From: Paenibacillaceae bacterium
Lineage (GTDB): Bacteria > Bacillota > Bacilli > Paenibacillales > NBRC-103111
Reading direction: 5' to 3'
Length of the DNA stretch: 64,000 nucleotides
NCBI GenBank assembly: GCA_029256185.1
Contig: JAQSYI010000002.1
Span: forward strand, 62,001-126,000
Translations under genes and position numbers: made by a program
The notes under the pieces: model-generated
The model's database searches: none
What the model was told of the DNA's origin: nothing
The model's input: the letters and a program-made list of their open reading frames with translations, nothing else
Part shown: one piece after another, positions 63,455-64,000 of the stretch
How the letters are laid out: each line of letters begins with the position of its first letter
Numbering within the stretch: position 1 is the stretch's first letter

Positions 63455-64000
63455 GACGCCGTCTCCCTTCCGCAGGTGCTTCCGAGTGCTCCAGAGCCCG
63501 GAGCAGATTGGACAGCAGCAGAGCTGTCCGTTCATGGCCTGCCCGGCCGTACAGATCGAACATATAGGCAAGTCCGGGCAGGTCCTCCCCCGGCTGCAGC
63601 GGCTTGCCGAAGAAAAAGTCCGGCCGGAACCGCTTCAGCACGGGGATGTCCGCCGGCTCATTGACCATATGGCATATCAAGGGGTCATGCCCCCGCGCCA
63701 GCAGGTCCTTGGCCCAAACCCGGTCATCCGGAAAAAATTCCTCCATATGGAGCAATAGAGGCTTCATGCCCAGCAGGTCCAAATACCCTGCCAAGGGCAG
63801 GGGTGTCAATGCACCGATTCGCCCAATAATGTAGCTGGCGCCGCCCATGGTCTGCCGCACCTGATCCTGCAGCGTCAAGACCTGCTCCCGGGCTGCAGCG
63901 AACTCGCCCTCCCAGCGGAAGCCGAGCAGGTCTGCAATCTGGTCAAGCAGCCCGTCAATTCCGGCAGGGTCGTACTTCTCGTGCAGGCTGACATAGGGAA
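63441..64000 (-). CDS. Nitrogenase component 1-like partner subunit, 5' end outside window
   Basis: 186 codons of the C-terminal part, stop at 63441; the frame is open to the window edge (first visible residues PYVSLHEKYDPAGIDGLLDQ). GGASYIIGRIGALTPLPLAG, FFPDDRVWAKDLLARGHDPL and the ending FRPDFFFGKPLQPGEDLPGL fit the third Rossmann domain of NifD/K/E/N proteins. The stop overlaps the start of the next gene by 14 bases, so the two are translationally coupled and likely form one complex. Confidence 0.7.
   Translation of the reverse strand, partial: PYVSLHEKYDPAGIDGLLDQIADLLGFRWEGEFAAAREQVLTLQDQVRQTMGGASYIIGRIGALTPLPLAGYLDLLGMKPLLLHMEEFFPDDRVWAKDLLARGHDPLICHMVNEPADIPVLKRFRPDFFFGKPLQPGEDLPGLAYMFDLYGRAGHERTALLLSNLLRALEHSEAPAEGRRRHGTI

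Overview
The window looks like a chromosomal segment of a Paenibacillus-like Bacillota. The indicators are strong AAGGAGG ribosome sites, LplB/LplC-type sugar permeases paired with large membrane-bound AraC regulators (twice), a giant surface protein ending in SLH domains, DUF421 and DinB proteins, an ECF sigma/anti-sigma pair and many short intergenic repeats. No ribosomal RNA or tRNA gene was recognised, and the species cannot be named from this window.

Layout, left to right. 1-3.3 kb: a UvrA paralogue (3' end outside the window) divergent from a regulator with two MerR domains. 3.4-14.7 kb: a leftward polysaccharide-use locus with a small secreted peptide, a 1579-residue heparinase-like lyase, a sugar-binding lipoprotein, two permeases and a membrane AraC regulator. 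15-17 kb: a MerR regulator and a methyltransferase. 17.0-24.1 kb: two type I-C-like CRISPR arrays, both read leftward, enclosing DinB, DUF421 and chemotaxis-receptor genes; a 5'-truncated DUF421 copy is fused behind the second leader. 24.2-27.2 kb: anti-sigma/ECF sigma, a membrane protein and a TetR regulator. 27.5-35.5 kb: a second, rightward sugar locus (permease, permease, binding lipoprotein, AraC regulator, an unrecognised barrel-like protein, SGNH hydrolase). 35.6-40 kb: TauE exporter, a TrkA-N/RyR membrane protein overlapping it tail to tail, a phosphoesterase remnant, two abutting MITE-like elements and a nitroreductase. 40.2-57.2 kb: a histidine kinase/response regulator pair followed by two giant secreted proteins (2668 and 2249 residues). 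57.5-60.5 kb: small genes, an MFS efflux pump with its TetR regulator, and broken genes. 60.4-62.2 kb: a third CRISPR array. 62.2-64 kb: two overlapping nitrogenase-component-1-like genes, the upstream one cut by the window edge.

The three arrays hold 42 repeats plus one decayed copy. They share related leaders on their right side, and no cas gene lies anywhere in the window, so they would need Cas proteins encoded elsewhere. Their left flanks share repeat modules, which suggests that the arrays spread by duplication or recombination. The two sugar loci have the same logic: a binding lipoprotein, a hairpin right after it that could set protein ratios, two permeases, a membrane AraC sensor and carbohydrate-active enzymes.

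The best candidates for something undescribed are the two-component system with its two giant surface proteins, the divergent nitrogenase-like pair, the TrkA-N/RyR protein, and the shared mobile modules around the CRISPR arrays.
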